A stretch of 64,000 nt of DNA from Kingdonia uniflora (GCA_014058105.1 JACGCM010000440.1:1240001-1304000), one strand, 5' to 3'; positions 47,081 to 57,820 are shown, counted from the stretch's first letter. The notes: generated from the letters alone by a model not told the origin. A program made the numbers and translations.

Positions 47081-47761
47081 AACCGCAATATCCAGCTCTA
47101 TATCAAAACCAAGACCTGAACTGACAATACCCAAATAGAATGTGCATAAAACACAAAAGTCAGATATGCGACTGTAGAAACTAGTCCCCAACACCAGGGA
47201 TCAATTATCACCACCCTGAGATTAGCTCCCAACACTACACATTAGTTATCAGTCCACAAAAATCACTTCTCGATACCCAAGTTTCAGTTATCAGCATCCT
47301 AATTACAGTTATCAACACCCAGAAATTTGAACCAATAATCAACTCAATCACAACCCACAAAAACAATCAAAAATTCACAATCAAGTGAAACAAAAACCCC
47401 AATTTTTGAACTACTATTGAAGAGTTCGCACCCTTAACTAATCAGATGCAAACCCTAAATCGGTTCTACATCTCAAATTAGATTTGCTTCAATAAATACT
47501 AAACCCTAAATCAGATTACAAAACCAAACCCCAACCAATAATCCCCAAATCAATCTCAAGCCACTAACCAACAATAACAATAGAAATTCAAATCACTGCA
47601 AACCCGAAATCGCAGCTCTAAATCACAGAAATTCAACACTCGAAGCCCTAAATCAGATTTTAAATTAATTTCTTCTAACTCCAAATATCAGATTGCACCA
47701 AGAAAATGAAATCAAATTGCACCAAAAGAGGCAGAAAGATTGCAGAGTGAGAATCAGACTA

Positions 47762-47773
47762 GCTCTGATACCA
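47762..47773 (-). promoter_or_regulatory. tRNA-Met primer binding site
   Basis: Minus strand TGGTATCAGAGC, the canonical complement of the plant initiator tRNA-Met 3' end, directly next to the right LTR. It fixes the element's orientation as leftward. Confidence 0.92.
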
Positions 47774-47930
47774 TATTACATAATCTAAGTTAAAGAGAAA
47801 GAGAGACAAAATAACTATATTGGATTAGAAGATGTATCTAAGCTACTTGATTACTTATATAGACTACAATAGAAAATGAAAATACTATACTGCCCTTAGC
47901 ATTATATTAATACTAAATCTATCTCTAACA
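47774..47930 (-). repeat. 5' LTR of the non-coding element
   Basis: 157 bp partner of 46409-46571, next to the primer site. Confidence 0.88.
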
Positions 47931-48084
47931 GAAACGTCTAAAGGGGTAATTGAACCCCGAGTCATACTAACGGTTGAATGCAAATCACATATAGCTAGTC
48001 TTATATTACGTACGAGGATTGATTGGTTACAAACACAAGTATGTATTCAAACAAAAACAAGAAAAAGAGTACTAAGATGGAAGG

Positions 48085-48175
48085 CTTGGTCATTTGGTAG
48101 AGCTAGTGCTTGGAAACCAAGAGGACTGCAGATCAATTCTCATCACAACCAGCTCACCTTTCAATAAAAAAGAAA
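48085..48175 (+). mobile_element. Degenerate tRNA-like SINE
   Basis: 'gcttggtcatttggtagagct' resembles a tRNA D-arm/box A, and 'cagatcaattctc' a weakened box B about 40 bp later. An A-rich tail (caataaaaaagaaaaa) follows. There is no acceptor stem pairing, so it is not a functional tRNA gene. Confidence 0.5.
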
Positions 48176-48645
48176 AACCCGCTACGGCATCCTCATAATA
48201 TATAGTTCTGAATCAAACAACGGTAGGGATGTGTTCATTATCCTTTATGGTATTCTAGTATAATTCTAGGATAAATTTTACTAGAATACCAGATTCAATG
48301 CATGTTCCAGATCATGTTTTATGCATCATGAAAGATTTACATAAGCACCTTCTTAAGGTAGGTACGAAGAAGTATAGCTTGTACGGTTATTTGCCTCCAA
48401 AACTATATCTTATAGCGGATAATGTGACGAATAGCACAGCGAAACTCTTATAAGAATTGCATTATAGCGTTCCTTATGAAAGCAACAAAACCAAGTCTCC
48501 TTGGTGGCGTTGAACCCTGGCAACTGAGAACCTTCACTCAATAATAATCTTAAACACCAACCTATTTAGTAATTTGGTCCTGTTTTTGACCAAGACTACT
48601 TGAATCAGCAGCCATGACCCTGAAACAATATTGACTCATAACTAA

Positions 48646-48676
48646 AACATATATATATATATATATACTATATAAC
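48646..48676 (+). promoter_or_regulatory. TA microsatellite and TATA box of the VQ gene
   Basis: An (AT)n run is followed by CTATATAAC at 48668-48676, about 40 bp upstream of the start codon at 48715. That is a plausible core promoter with a short leader. Confidence 0.5.
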
Positions 48677-48714
48677 AAGACTATTATCAGCTCCTTAAAC
48701 ATCAACTACTTCTG

Positions 48715-49275
48715 ATGGATTCATCTTCATCATCTCTCAACTTAGGCGTTTTCGCAGAGGAAACAAAGAGGTCGTACTCTTCGGCCTATCTACATTCGGT
48801 GAGAAAACCACCAGTGAAACCGTGGAAGAAACAAGTTGCTGCAGCAGTACCTCCACTGCCTCCTAGAGTTTACAAGGTGGACGCGTATAATTTCAGGCAG
48901 GTTGTCCAGGAGCTTACTGGTGCACCCAAGTTTTATCCTGAAGTACGTTGTGAAAGTGTGGCAACTACTAGTACTATTACTACTACTACTAGTGGTAGTA
49001 CTAGTAGTTTTCTACCGCCGCTTAACTTGAATATATCTCCACCATTGAATTATAATGAAACAACACCATTTCAAATATTGGACTCTCCGGAGGGACAAGG
49101 ACTGAAGGGAATGTGTGTTGATGTACCAAGTGATGATTTTCATGGGCAGGTTAATGATGGTTTTCAGGAGACGAATTTCTTTGGGTTGTTATCACCTAGT
49201 TGGTATTCAAGTTGTTCACTACCACTTTTGAGTCCAGGAACTCTATCAGCTTTCGAGCAAAGTACTGTTTTGTAG
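48715..49275 (+). CDS. VQ-motif protein
   Basis: An intact, intronless frame of 186 residues. The signature FRQVVQELTG (FxxxVQxLTG) lies near residues 60-70, preceded by a basic proline-rich stretch (RKPPVKPWKKQ). A Ser/Thr run follows, then a C-terminal FFGLLSPSWYSS...LLSPGTLSAFE block. VQ proteins are small plant nuclear or plastid regulators that bind WRKY transcription factors or MAP kinases in stress, defence and growth. Length and intronless structure are typical of the family. I do not assign a subgroup. The start is the first ATG after the TATA box. Base use is more balanced than in the surrounding transposon DNA. Confidence 0.93.
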   Translation: MDSSSSSLNLGVFAEETKRSYSSAYLHSVRKPPVKPWKKQVAAAVPPLPPRVYKVDAYNFRQVVQELTGAPKFYPEVRCESVATTSTITTTTSGSTSSFLPPLNLNISPPLNYNETTPFQILDSPEGQGLKGMCVDVPSDDFHGQVNDGFQETNFFGLLSPSWYSSCSLPLLSPGTLSAFEQSTVL

Positions 49276-49869
49276 AGCACTTGCTGTGTGAGAAATCTTA
49301 GGGGTTTTTTTTTGCTTAATTTTTTATTTCAGTTTTTCTTTTACCCACCGTAACAGAGATTTCGTTTCTTTTGGATGTTATGCCGTAGATTGTAATGTGT
49401 GAGTATGGGTCGTTATTATTTTCTGATTGTGATTTTCTGGAATGCTCATTATAATGTACGGATCGTCCTGATATCTCCATGCTAAAATGCATTGAGTGAC
49501 AACAATGGCGCACTGATTTTAGTTTAAGCACTCGCCCTCATACTAAACAAAAAAAAAAAAAAAAAAACCCAGGTTGTCTTGTCATCACTAGGCCATTACC
49601 GGACCATTGACCCTCACCGAAATTTATGTAGGATCGTCCCCTCAAAATAACTAAAGGTGGATTATGTTTTTCTCATTGAAGGATGGTTAGAACTAAAATG
49701 TGGGTCTTATTCAGACCTCTACAAATTGCTGCCCCCTCGAATTATTTCGCTATGAATGTCCCTTCCACCAATTATTGCCAAAAAAATTCCAGTTTGGTTA
49801 CTATGGTTTAATAACACTTATATGTCCTAAAAAAAAAATCCAAGAAAATAATACGTGAAATCGGAGTAC
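49276..49869. other. 3' flank of the VQ gene, no gene
   Basis: AT-rich, with an A-run of about 19 at 49549-49567. On the minus strand no continuation of the exon at 49870-50214 could be recognised. Confidence 0.55.
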
Positions 49870-50214
49870 TTACTCGGTGTAATATATAAATATGCTCATG
49901 TCATATCGACCAACATCCCACGCTAGGATACCAGCCAAAACTCCAGCAGAAACTAGCCGAACAACCAATAACCATATAGGATGCACACCTCGCCAACAAC
50001 TAGTCCATAGTTGAGTCGAACTTATGTGCCCAAGAGGAGTAACACCAACATATCCATCATCTCCATCTGATTGAGAAACCAACAAGCTCTCATACTCGCT
50101 GTTATCGCATGTTCCCGATCCTTCTCTCAGTTTCAGCACCCATAATGAGGCAATGATGGATGCACCCACGATTGCGAAACAAACGAAGTCGTACCAATAG
50201 ATTACTAGTGCCAT
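49870..50214 (-). pseudogene. Orphan first exon of a plant membrane protein gene (rolling-stone-like)
   Basis: Starts at ATG 50214 with MALVIYWYDFVCFAIVGASI, a membrane segment. An acidic loop and the motif STQLWTSCWRGVHPIWLL follow, then a second membrane segment, ending AWDVGRYDMSIFIYYTE. A donor-like GAGTAAGT overlaps the end, so the apparent stop is probably intronic. This resembles exon 1 of a plant multi-pass membrane family related to rolling stone/androgen-induced proteins. I infer this from memory of the family. Only about 600 bp separate it from the VQ gene and no further exons are seen, so it is probably a gene fragment. Confidence 0.6.
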
Positions 50215-50837
50215 TGCTAATGTTTACTTTGGAGTTCAATAAAGACGATGGTAATGTTGGTAGTGAAGGAAGGTTTAGGTTGTTTGGTTTAGTTTGGACT
50301 GGTAGTTTTGACTGTTTGGTCAGTATTGTTTGAATCACGTTTAGAGTGCAACATAAGAGTTAGAGGGACTGAGACCATTTGTTGGGGCATGAGGGGTAAG
50401 GTAAATTGGTTTGATTCCAACTGATCTGATCCAATCAAAAATTACGAATTGGGAAGATAATTATTGGCATCAACTATTAGATGCCTAATATTCATTTTTT
50501 TTTTTTTTTTTTTTGCAAACCAGTGTAATCTAGGTTCATAATTTATCTCCAGCACACGACTAATACCTGGGGCACGTGAGAGCCCATGAAGGGACAGTAG
50601 TCATACACAAGAGAAGCATAGAGACATGGAGGAGTCTCATTGCCCTTAGAAGTAGGATGTAGTGGCTGTACATAGAACCTGGCAAACCGAGAAACCAACC
50701 CGGATCAGTCAGTTCGGTCCGGTTTTAAAAAAACTCGGTTCGGTTTCGGTTCGGAATTTAGGAACCCGGTATTTGTCTATTCGAGTTTGGCTTTAGTTTT
50801 CCAGAAACGTGTCAGACCCGAACCGATTCTTATGCTC
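50215..50837. other. Flank with poly-T and CGGTTCGG-rich repeat, left part
   Basis: A T-run lies at 50495-50514. From about 50658 ('agtggctgtacat') a CGGTTCGG-rich stretch (cggttcggtttcggttcgg, then gacccgaaccg) runs to the Harbinger element. Related sequence with CGGTTTTGGTTCGGG and a 'tgtacaaccct' end occurs at 58380-58550 on the other side. The Harbinger element may therefore have landed inside an older repeat. Confidence 0.45.
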
Positions 50838-50840
50838 TAA

Positions 50841-50873
50841 GAGCATCTCCTAAAATGCCTGACTGCCTTGGAT
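50841..50873 (+). repeat. 5' terminal inverted repeat of Harbinger copy 2
   Basis: 33 bp pairing with 58006-58038. Starts GAGCATCTCCTAAAATGCC and ends TGACTGCCTTGGAT, with about five mismatches. GC-richer inverted sequence (aggcgc and cttgggcgcc motifs) continues inward for over 100 bp. Confidence 0.9.
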
Positions 50874-51023
50874 GCAAAAAAGCCAAATCCAAGGTAGTCA
50901 GACTCCATTTCCTCCAAAAGTACTTGACTTGGAATCTAAATAGGCGCATAACACTTGGGCGACTGTTTGTTTTAAAATACAGACGCCTAAAACTTGGGCG
51001 CCCAAATTATTTATAAAAAAAAA

Positions 51024-51050
51024 TTAGGCGCCTAAGTCTTAGGCGCCTGA
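51024..51050. repeat. Subterminal palindromic motif TTAGGCGCCTAAG, left
   Basis: Two overlapping palindromes, TTAGGCGCCTAAG and CTTAGGCGCCTGA, inside the left end. Versions recur at 54230-54300 and 57790-57815. Regular placement at unit borders suggests binding sites for the transposase or its Myb-like partner, which is inference. Confidence 0.7.
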
Positions 51051-51560
51051 TGGACTGAAGCTTCAAGACGAATCTGTTGGTCCTCTCTTGACAAATTTCT
51101 TCCAACAAAACACTTCTCTCACTCTCACTCTCTATATATACACATTTATTTCGAATTCCCTTGGTGTAATTGAAGTAAATGTATCATTCCAACAATTTGT
51201 TACTTGCTAATTTAAGGTATTCACTTGATTTTGTGATTTCTATTAATTAAAGTATTTTAGTGTATTGTAAAATTTTCTCAATATTGTGATTTCTTGGTAG
51301 AATTTAGGGTATTGATTGAATTTGGCTTTCATAGTGTTAAAATTAGTAATTTTTACTCCTCTTGTATCCCAAAGTTTCACTCCAATGTGTTGAAATTAGG
51401 GTATTGTGTGGAAAATGACGTTGAAAACGACGAACACGCCTTGGTGCTTGCTAAGAATTTGACATTATGTTGTAATCATAAGAATTTGACACCCTCTGAT
51501 TGATTTCAATACTTCCTATTACCCTGAGTATACTCCATTGGTCTTTATATAAATTAGTAT

Positions 51561-51746
51561 GTGTTTATTAATGCGATGTCGTTAGAGGAGGAAGAATATG
51601 ACGGAACCGGTGATGAGGAGGGATCCGAATCCGATTATAGCGAAGGTCATGTTTCTCAATTGCGCTTTTTATCGGGCAAAAAATGGAAAAAAGATTTTGT
51701 AGAAGTCGTCAATGCCTCCATTGAACCTCCTCCACCTCTTCCGTAA
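51561..51746 (+). CDS. Small acidic open frame at the head of the PMD unit
   Basis: 61 residues, with internal Met giving MSLEEEEYDGTGDEEGSE, then a basic-hydrophobic stretch (RFLSGKKWKKDFVEVV) and PPPPLP. Family not recognised. It is 220 bp upstream of the PMD core on the same strand and may be a 5' exon. No splice junction could be fixed. Confidence 0.3.
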   Translation: MFINAMSLEEEEYDGTGDEEGSESDYSEGHVSQLRFLSGKKWKKDFVEVVNASIEPPPPLP

Positions 51747-51959
51747 AATTATGAAGCGCGTGACTTTTGGAAACTCACACAACTGGATGGGAAGGGTCAT
51801 ATGTCCACATCAGTTGCTACGACATCGATAAGTTGAAATAACGCATATTAGTAAATTATTGGTTTTATACTTATTTCAAAGTATTTACTTCCCGTAGAAT
51901 TTAATTTAGATATTCTTATTTGTGTTTATTAATGCCTTTACAGGCTTGAGTTAGATTTA

Positions 51960-53845
51960 AATGTAGGTCAGTGTTGGTCAACCTCTGCGAAATTTACGTA
52001 ATTCTTATTGAGGTACCTTACTTGAAGCAGAGATTAAAGGCTATCAATTTGATGAGTGTATTTGATTGTAAAATTGGGAATGTAGACAACCAAGTAATTT
52101 TGGCGATGATTGAGCGTTGGTGGCCAACCACTCACACATTTCACCTACATTGTGGAGAGCTAGGGATCACTCCTAGAGATTTTACTGTGCTTACCGGGAT
52201 AGGTATCGGGGCAGGAGAGCCGATAGGATTTGATGAGTCATCCACGGATTACGGTAACGCCATAAGGGCTTTTCCCGATATGATGCCTACAGATTATGAA
52301 AAGGGATGCATTAGTTTTGCTCACCTCCGAACTTACCTTGACCATACCAAAGTAAACATCAGAGATCTCGCTAATGCTAAAACAATCTTTAAAGCATTTA
52401 TGCTATTGTACTTTGGAGGTGTCTTATTTGGGAACTCGAAGAGCTGGGCTCGACTAGAGTTGTTATGTCCAATTGCCGTTTTGGAAAACAAGGCTTATAC
52501 GATAGACTTCGGCTCCGCTATATTAGGGCATCTCTACTACTACCTTGACCAAGCATCCAAACAAGAGGTAAAATATATCAGCGGCCTTTTCCAATTGGTC
52601 GAGGTAAAATATTTTTGATTAATAGTTCTAGTTATTTATATTTTTGGAATTCAATATTATTTGGATAATTATTTTTTTATTTTTTTACCTTCTGCAGTAT
52701 CATTGCTACGAGTATTGCCAGATAGGCCATCATATCCTGATAGATAATAGGTTGGATGATTTTTGGCCAAGAATGTCAGCCTGGCAAATTAAAAGATGAA
52801 AAGTTGTGGGTAATAAGGCGAAGCATCATTTAGCACTAATGAGGCAACAACTGGATTTGCGAACAATCACCAACATGCAATGGGATCCCTTTAGAAATAT
52901 GAAAGATGCACTAAAGCGGGAGGCAATCATCGCCGGTAATATCAGTCGTAAAAGACTACTCCTGTAATGTCCATTTGGTGGATACGAGTGGTATCTTGGA
53001 GACCGTTATTGGGCTCAACTAGAGCATCGTGCAGTGCCGTACGACCCTCCAGAGAAACTCCATTACTTCTCGTCTACTGATGTGGTTCGTTCCCTCTGAG
53101 CAGCGGGTTGGATCGAAGCACAACATTATATTGTGGGTCACCATATCCACTATGATGCATATTGGAGGCATGTTTCACATGGTGCACTCATGTCGGATAT
53201 TGCGAGGTGCGGAAACATTGACATCCCAGGCCTTGGTGCTTTGATAAGCGGAGTTACTTTTCCCCGTGTTGAGTTTCCCACTGCAGATTTTTCTGCTCAG
53301 GAGACACAAATCCCTCCCCCACGGCTTGGTGATTACCCTGGATGGATTATAAAGTTAAGGTCACCACATGGGACAACGTGGCATACCATTCCCTCTATTG
53401 CATCGACTTCTACTATAGACGTGGCAATAGGATATGATTTTTTTGCTATGACTGAGGGTATGCGGAAGCTTACACTTGATAGGACATTAAATTTGGAGGC
53501 TCGACACCTTCATAACGAGAGTCGTATTACACAATTGACAGAGAACTTGAGACGTGCAGGAGACCGTCTTTCCCAGACCATCTTTCCCAATTGAATGAAT
53601 ATTTAGATGGAGAAGTAAATTGTTTAAAGGAATCTTATAATATATTTTCCGTTTAATTAATATTGATATTCCTATTTTGTATGTTTCAGGGGATTGAAGT
53701 TGAATGGGGAGATGAAGCGGGAACTTCTCAAGCGGGGACTTCACGTGGGAGGGGTTCACGGGGGAGGGGTTTGTGGGGAAGGACATCTGAAGGTGGGGTC
53801 GCTCCTCCCCAACGATCAAGACGAACCCGGGGATCTTATGTTTAG
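51960..53845 (+). pseudogene. Plant mobile domain (PMD) protein, nearly complete copy 2
   Basis: Exon A runs to 52603 and includes MIERWWPTTHTFHLHCGELG, ITPRDFTVLTGI and the core to LFQLVE. An intron of 94 bp (52604-52697, gtaaaa...ctgcag) follows. Exon B from 52698 starts YHCYEYCQIGHHIL and continues through YEWYLGDRYWAQL, MSDIARCGNIDIPGLGAL and PGWIIKLRSPHG to an Arg-rich coiled end. A last exon from about 53691 encodes an RG-rich tail (GTSRGRGSRGRGLWGR). In-frame stops near 52797, 52966 and 53098 and a frameshift near 53570 disable it. The family includes MAIN/MAIL1 proteins acting in silencing and genome stability. Its role inside a transposon is unknown. Confidence 0.85.
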
Positions 53846-54219
53846 TATTGTATGGGTGTTGACGGGGATCGTTTGTTTGTGTAGTGTTGTTTAGTGTTTT
53901 GTAAATGAATCTTTTGATTTTAATGAAATATTTTGTTTATTCTTATGCAATTTACACTTTATAAATTATAATATTATGCTGATGGATGTTGTCTTCCATT
54001 CTTCTTTGTTTTTATTACAATTTGCACGCTTCAAGGAAAAAAAAATTTACTCAGCCAAATTATAATAATGTGTTGTAAAGGAATCTTTTGATTTTAATAG
54101 AATTTTATATTTATTCTTATGCAATTTACAATTTACAAATTACAATATTGTGTTGATGGATGTTGTCTTCTATCCCTTTTTGTTTTCATTGCAATTTATA
54201 CACTTCAAGGAATTTTTTT

Positions 54220-54312
54220 TTTACTCAGCGCAACAGGCGCCTATGACATAGGTGCCTGATTGTTTTTTTTTAATCAGGCGTTGTATCTTAGGCGCCTGTT
54301 GCGCTGAGTAAA
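54220..54312. repeat. Internal palindrome between PMD and transposase units
   Basis: A perfect 24-bp inverted repeat (TTTACTCAGCGCAACAGGCG + CCTA at 54220-54243, complement at 54289-54312), continuing inward with CCTGATT/AATCAGG arms around a T-run. The sequence resembles the subterminal end near 57779-57820 (tttagccagtgtaacagg). It looks like two element ends joined head to head. Confidence 0.88.
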
Positions 54313-54464
54313 TTTTTTTCTTCTCTCAATGGCTATATTTGTTAGTAACGGCTATATTTTGTCCGTAACGACTATATTTGTGAATTACATCTATAAGCCA
54401 ATCCCCACATCTCATTTTATCCCAAAACCAATTCCGATATTCTCTTAGCTGTAATTTTTGTGTT

Positions 54465-55807
54465 GTGATGAATTTTGAGGTGGTTCTTGATATTTTCATC
54501 GATTCTTCATCCGAAGAGGAAGATACTATCGAGCAATCTTCAACCGATTATAGTGATGACGACGTTATTGATGTGATTAAGATGGAGATATTGAGAAATC
54601 AAGATGAAATTAAAGAATTAGAAGAAGCAAAATCTTCAAGAACTCGCGTTGGTTCGGTTGTCGGGCATAAAACCATAAATCGCTCACGTGTTCTTTAGAA
54701 TAAGTTGCTCATACACGACTACTTCCGTGATTAAAACACATTCGGAAGTGAAAAATTATGTCAAAGATTCCGTATGAGCCGATGACTTTTCGATCGTATT
54801 TTGAATGCGGTGGTTGCTTATGACAAGTTTTTTGATTGGAAGCGAAATTGTGTAAATGTTTTGGGATTATCGCCTCATCAAAAACTTACGGCGGTATTCC
54901 GTATGTTTGCAAATGGAGTGTCGGCGGATAGCTGTGATAAATATTCTTGGGTTGCAGAGAGCACGACCATTGAGTCCCTTACGAGATTTTTCAATGCAAT
55001 GATCGGGCAATTCGGTGCGGTGTATTTGAGATTGCCAACTCTGGAGGATATACAACGGTTGTTGTACGTTGCCGAGAAGGGTGGATTTCCCAGCATACTA
55101 GGTAGTTTGGATTGCATGCATTGGGAGTGGAAAAATTGCCCTACGGCTTGGGCAGGTCAATACACGGGGAATAAGAAAATACCAACAATCATTTTGGAAG
55201 CGGTGACATCTTTTGATTTATGGATATGGCATTGTTTTTTTGGAATGCCTGGTTCCAACAACGACGTAAATGTTCTTGATCAATCACATCTCTTTTGAGA
55301 TCTTTGTCTTGGTCGTTCTCCACCTTGCAACTTTGAAGTCGATGGAAAACCATACGACATGGCTACTACTTGGATGATGGTATATATTTGAAATGGGCAA
55401 CGCTTGTTCAAACCTTACAGTTTCCCCGAGGTAATGCAGAGAAATACTTTGCCAAGTAACAAGAGTCATATCAAAAAGACGTAGAACGAGCTTTCGGTAT
55501 TCTTCAATCTCGATTTACAATTGTGAAAGGTCCGGCAAGAAGTTGGTCACCCAAAAACCTGCGCAAAATAATGTAAATATGTATAATTATGCATAACATG
55601 ATCATCGAGGAAGAACACAATAGGTACGGAGTAAGCTTATTGACCGAACATTTTGTCGTAGACCCTAATCCAATTGAGTTGAATCGGGAAGAAGTCACTT
55701 TACAAGGATGCATTGCGAAGTACGATAAGATGACAAATTCGGATAAGTATAAGACACTTCGAAATGATCACATTAAGAATTTGTGGAAGCATCAGGGAAA
55801 CAACTAG
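54465..55807 (+). pseudogene. PIF/Harbinger DDE transposase (copy 2)
   Basis: Acidic leader (DSSSEEEDTIEQSS), then RFRMSR.LFDRIL (helix-turn-helix region), the central frame 54801-55298 with QKLTAVFRMFANGVSAD, and catalytic blocks: first Asp in ILGSLDCMHW (55110), second Asp in GMPGSNNDVNVL (55255), third residue Glu in QKDVERAFGILQSRF (55480), all present. The tail has IMHNMIIEEEH and ends HIKNLWKHQGNN. It cuts and pastes the element at TWA sites. A stop after RSRVL (54696), a stop after DQSHLF (55296), and frameshifts in 55300-55600 inactivate it. Orientation is convergent with the Myb-like gene. Confidence 0.9.
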
Positions 55808-56135
55808 TATTTTCAATTATTTGTAATTTTTATGTAAGCATAACTTCATTTCAATTCTATGTAATTTCAACTAAGCATTTCATAAAATTTATTGAAATTT
55901 TTTTATTTCAATTTCAATATAAATTCAAATAGCAAATAATTAAAAAACTAAAATTTCTCAAACAAATTCTATTATTTAAAATTACCAAACTTCTTAAATC
56001 CAGATAAACTTCTTAAACAAGGTTTTTAAATGAAGTACAACCAAACTTCTTAATCAAGAATCACTAAAATACTACCAAACTTCCAAAATAAGATTCTTCA
56101 GCTTGAACATCTTAGATATTATTATTAGCTTAAAA

Positions 56136-57520
56136 CTATCTCGCCATAACCGCATTACGTTGTGCCTCCCAATAAATCCTTTGAGTGTCGTCCAAAGTAG
56201 ACATGTCCATCGCCATCACCTTTTGATCATTTTGGGCTTGAAATTGAGCTTCTAAATTCACCACGGCCTTTATTTTCCTTTCTTTTAACTCCATTATACG
56301 GGCATCTCTCTCTTCTTTCTTCTTATCTCTCTCAGCAACATACTCTTATTTCTTTTTCTCCATTCAGTCAAGACGACTAATAAGTACATTTTGGCGTTCA
56401 ATGAAAAGATTTTGTCTTTTTTCATTCCTTTCCTTTTGTTTAGCACTTTTGATACCGCCGGGATGTTCCGTCTCCTCATCCGTGACAAGTACTGGAGAGT
56501 TGTTATTGGATCTAACGGGTGTGTCGGGTATTGCCGGATTAGACGTTCTAGGGCTTGAATTTGATGTTTGCTTCATTCGCATATTGTGAGCTAACGTGTC
56601 TGGGTGTTGGTCTTGCAATATTTTACAATATTGATGAGCACTTAAAACTTCATAAGCATCTTTATACGACCATTTGCCTTTGCCAAGTGCTTCATACATT
56701 GTTTTGGCGGCATCGTCCTATAAAATAGATTAAAATAATAATAAAATGTATAATTTTGGTAAAAAGAGTTTATAATTCATAATGACAAATGTTGAATTAC
56801 TTACCAAATTTCCTTGTTGCATACCGCTTATGGGACCTTGCATCACACTTTTCAAACAAGTCTCATAAACCTTGCAAGCACGATTCATATCCGACCAATG
56901 ATTTTTTAAAGATGAAACTGTACGTTCAACCCGTTCGCCATCCTCTTGACAAAATTCATGAAATGCATCCAAAACTGACTCCCAAAAAACATCAAGTTGT
57001 TGGTTGTTGATTTTGATTATATCCTCTGAGACATGAACCCAAGCTTTTGCAAGATCTATGTTTTGAATACCCGTCCATTTCAACAACTGAGACCCCACCC
57101 TGCATTGGTAGTCATCTTGGTCGAGCGACGTCTCCTTTTGTTTTTTTGTCTATCAACATCTCCTACGTCTTCGAATTGCGATAAGTCAACCGATTGAGTA
57201 CCTTGTGATTAAGATGATTGAGATGATTGAGATTGTGAGAGATTGGCAAATGAAGAAGGATGTTGGAATTGAGTGGGAATGGCGAATTGAGAGGGTTGTC
57301 CCCAATTATTGGGTACTATAAACGGATAAGGGGATTGTACCCAATTATTGGGCGAGTTAAAAGATTAAATAGGTTGGGATTGAGATGATTGAGGTTGAGG
57401 GGAATAAGTGAATTGCAACCAATTAGGTGGGATTTGTTGTTGTTGTCCAAAATTGTTGGGTTGATTCAAATTACTCTCGGTAGTGGAATCATTCTCTTGC
57501 GTTGCATTCGAAGAACTCAT
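56136..57520 (-). pseudogene. Harbinger Myb/trihelix-like partner protein (copy 2)
   Basis: Start MSSSNATQEN at 57520. A Gln/Asn-rich N-terminus is followed by a basic patch (KNKRRRRSTK). The Myb/SANT-like domain at 57098-56790 has LAKAWVHVSEDI, LDVFWESVLDAFHEF, RTVSSLKNHWSDMNRAC and QQGNLV. An intron of about 70-90 bp follows at 56720-56800, then KGKWSYKDAYEVL, QHPDT, a Ser/Pro-rich segment and a charged coiled-coil end (ERQNVLISRLD...EERDARIMELKE), with a stop at 56136. It is the second protein PIF/Harbinger elements need, thought to bind the ends and carry the transposase to the nucleus. Stops near 57180-57360 and a frameshift near 57110 break it. Confidence 0.87.
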
Positions 57521-57778
57521 CTAATAATTTGCATATATGAAGAATTATTCAAGATGAAAAGCTTAAAACCCTAGAATATAAACATCTAGAAAATTAAAAG
57601 GAATATGTTAAAATTAAACAAAAGCTTACCTTGAGAGATTAACCTTAATCCCAATAGAGTGAATGAGAGTTGTGGTGCAAATGGATTTGGTTTTTGTTGA
57701 AGTGGTGAAGAGAGGGAAATGATTTGGTTTCAAAGTGATGAAGAGAGGAAATGATTTGGCTTTGAAAGCTTTAACGAA

Positions 57779-57820
57779 TTTAGCCAGTGTAACAGGTGCC
57801 TAAGATTTAGGCGCCTAATT
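57779..57820. repeat. Subterminal palindromic motif, right
   Basis: TTTAGCCAGTGTAACAGG then TGCCTAAGATTTAGGCGCCT. The inverse of the motif at the right arm of the internal palindrome (54283-54312), so the transposase plus Myb unit is bracketed by its own inverted pair. Confidence 0.7.

Larger units (their letters stand above)
46409..47930 (-). mobile_element. Non-coding LTR retrotransposon (TRIM/LARD-like), 1.5 kb
   Basis: Short LTRs at 46409-46571 (163 bp) and 47774-47930 (157 bp) share long blocks (tattacataatctaag, gaaaatactatact, aatactaaatctatctctaaca). The right LTR is followed inward by a perfect initiator tRNA-Met primer site. Candidate target duplications are GAGAC at 46404-46408 and GAAAC at 47931-47935. 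The 1.2-kb interior has no open frame and carries a minisatellite. It must depend on another element's proteins for mobility. Confidence 0.85.

Noticed and set aside
48085..48175. Functional tRNA gene
   Set aside because: No acceptor-stem pairing, degraded box B, and an A-rich tail; it fits a SINE.
54220..54312. Palindrome as a microRNA precursor or terminator
   Set aside because: Shares motifs with the subterminal ends of the same transposon and has a T-run loop; an element-end junction explains it better.
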